Positions 63,217-64,000 of a DNA stretch of 64,000 nucleotides are shown piece by piece. The DNA is from Metapseudomonas otitidis (lineage in GTDB: Bacteria > Pseudomonadota > Gammaproteobacteria > Pseudomonadales > Pseudomonadaceae): NCBI RefSeq assembly GCF_900111835.1, contig NZ_FOJP01000012.1, forward strand, positions 1 through 64,000. Direction: 5' to 3'. The first letter of the stretch is position 1. Each line of letters starts with the position of its first letter. Made by a program: the position numbers and the translations under genes. The notes beneath the pieces were generated by a model, which saw nothing but the letters and a program-made list of their open reading frames with translations, made no database searches and was not told the origin of the DNA.

Positions 63217-64000
63217 CTAGGGTCGGAGGATCACCTTGCGACAGCCCTCCTCCTTCTTCTCGAACAGCCGATAGCCCTCTGCCGCCTCCGCCAGCGCCAT
63301 GCGGTGGCTGATGATCACCTCCGGTTTCAGCGCGCCGGTCTGGATGTACTCCAGCAACGTGGGCAGCGTCGGGTGCACGTGGGTCTGGCCCATGCGGAAG
63401 GTCAGCCCCTTGTCGAAGGCGTCGCCTAACAGGAAGCCGTGCATGAAGCCGGCGTACACCCCGGGCACGCTCACCACCCCGCCCCGGCGCACCGCCGCGA
63501 TGCACTGGCGCAGCGCGTAGCCGCTGCTGATCTCCAGCTTCAGCGTGGTCAGAATCGTTTCCGTGGTACTGCCCTTGGCCTCGAAGCCCACGGCATCGAT
63601 CACCGCATCCACCCCCCTGAGCCCGGGTGTGTTCTCGATGATGGCCGCCGCCGGGTCGTCGATCCGCTCGAAATCGATGGGGATCACACCGTAGGTCTGG
63701 CGCGCGTACTCCAGGCGGTACGGGTGGTGATCGACCATGAAGATCAGCTCCGCCCCCAGCATCCGCGCGCAGGCGGCAGCCATCAGGCCCACGGGCCCGG
63801 CACCGAAGATCGCCAGGCTGCTGCCGGGGCCGATGCCGGCGTTGACCACCGCCTGGTAGCCGGTGGGCAGGATGTCGCTGAGGAACAGCACCTGCTCGTC
63901 GTCCAGTTCGTCCGGCACCTTGAAGGGCCCCACGTTGGCGCGGGGCACCCGTACCAGCTCGGCCTGGCCACCCGGCACACCCCCGTAGAGGTGGCTGTAG
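63217..64000 (-). CDS. Zinc-dependent alcohol dehydrogenase, FDH-like (5' end outside window)
   Basis: Partial: the last 261 codons of a medium-chain dehydrogenase. The visible part starts in the catalytic domain ([19 protein letters not shown]), has the Rossmann motif [21 protein letters not shown] and [16 protein letters not shown], and ends [11 protein letters not shown]. The pattern is that of the glutathione-independent formaldehyde dehydrogenase-like branch. The zinc-ligand Cys/His of the N-terminal domain are beyond the edge. Confidence 0.9.
   Translation of the reverse strand, partial: YSHLYGGVPGGQAELVRVPRANVGPFKVPDELDDEQVLFLSDILPTGYQAVVNAGIGPGSSLAIFGAGPVGLMAAACARMLGAELIFMVDHHPYRLEYARQTYGVIPIDFERIDDPAAAIIENTPGLRGVDAVIDAVGFEAKGSTTETILTTLKLEISSGYALRQCIAAVRRGGVVSVPGVYAGFMHGFLLGDAFDKGLTFRMGQTHVHPTLPTLLEYIQTGALKPEVIISHRMALAEAAEGYRLFEKKEEGCRKVILRP

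Overview
The window looks like a chromosomal segment of a GC-rich Pseudomonas (sensu lato). This rests on the gene families present (OprD porin, DUF2790, phl genes, Tat-exported phospholipase C), the Shine-Dalgarno style and the GCGAATTCATTCGC-type REP elements. The absence of typical P. fluorescens-group neighbours and the GC-rich third codon positions suggest a lineage outside that group; this is inference.

1-13.9 kb is a copper/silver resistance block: the 3' end of copA, a Met/His-rich small protein, copB, a cytochrome c with a His-rich tail, the DUF411 gene copG, an OprD porin, a DUF2790 protein, a cusCBA-type RND efflux operon with a Cys-rich small leader protein, an AraC regulator and a sterol-desaturase-like protein. 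It is visibly less GC-rich than the DNA to its right and ends at a 28-bp dif-like XerCD site (13853-13880), so it may be an integrated element.

14-37 kb is GC-rich. After two hypotheticals come about 16 co-oriented minus-strand genes in at least three transcription units. One unit holds an SsuBC-like ABC transporter with a flavin acyl-CoA-dehydrogenase-like oxidase, a D-2-hydroxyacid dehydrogenase, a class II aldolase, a binding protein and an M19 dipeptidase. The second holds an FAD amine oxidase, an exported RidA protein, a TonB receptor, a second binding protein, a 2OG-Fe(II) oxygenase and a tRNA-dependent cyclodipeptide synthase of XYP type. The third holds a DHA2 exporter and an LLM flavin monooxygenase. 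A LysR regulator stands between these and a plus-strand cysteine dioxygenase plus four-domain rhodanese pair. The set combines sulfur-compound handling with an apparent diketopiperazine make/export/re-import logic that I do not recognise as a described pathway.

37.1-43.3 kb is a patchwork of ORFans: small hypotheticals, a frameshifted gene, a PIN-domain/zinc-ribbon protein, a BRO-N protein and an epimerase remnant.

43.4-52.6 kb is a complete 2,4-diacetylphloroglucinol (DAPG) locus: phlA-C-B-D and the exporter phlE in one direction, a FAH-family gene after phlE, the divergent repressor gene phlF, the hydrolase gene phlG and its TetR neighbour phlH. Two PhlF-type operators lie between phlA and phlF.

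52.6-64 kb holds an alpha/beta hydrolase, a P-loop kinase, a quinone-reductase/TetR pair with twin palindromic operators, a zinc-ribbon ORFan, a Tat-exported phospholipase C, an unexpected class I HMG-CoA reductase, and a stress group (KGG protein, DUF892 ferritin-like protein, DUF2892 protein) followed by a truncated zinc alcohol dehydrogenase. No tRNA, rRNA or CRISPR array was seen.
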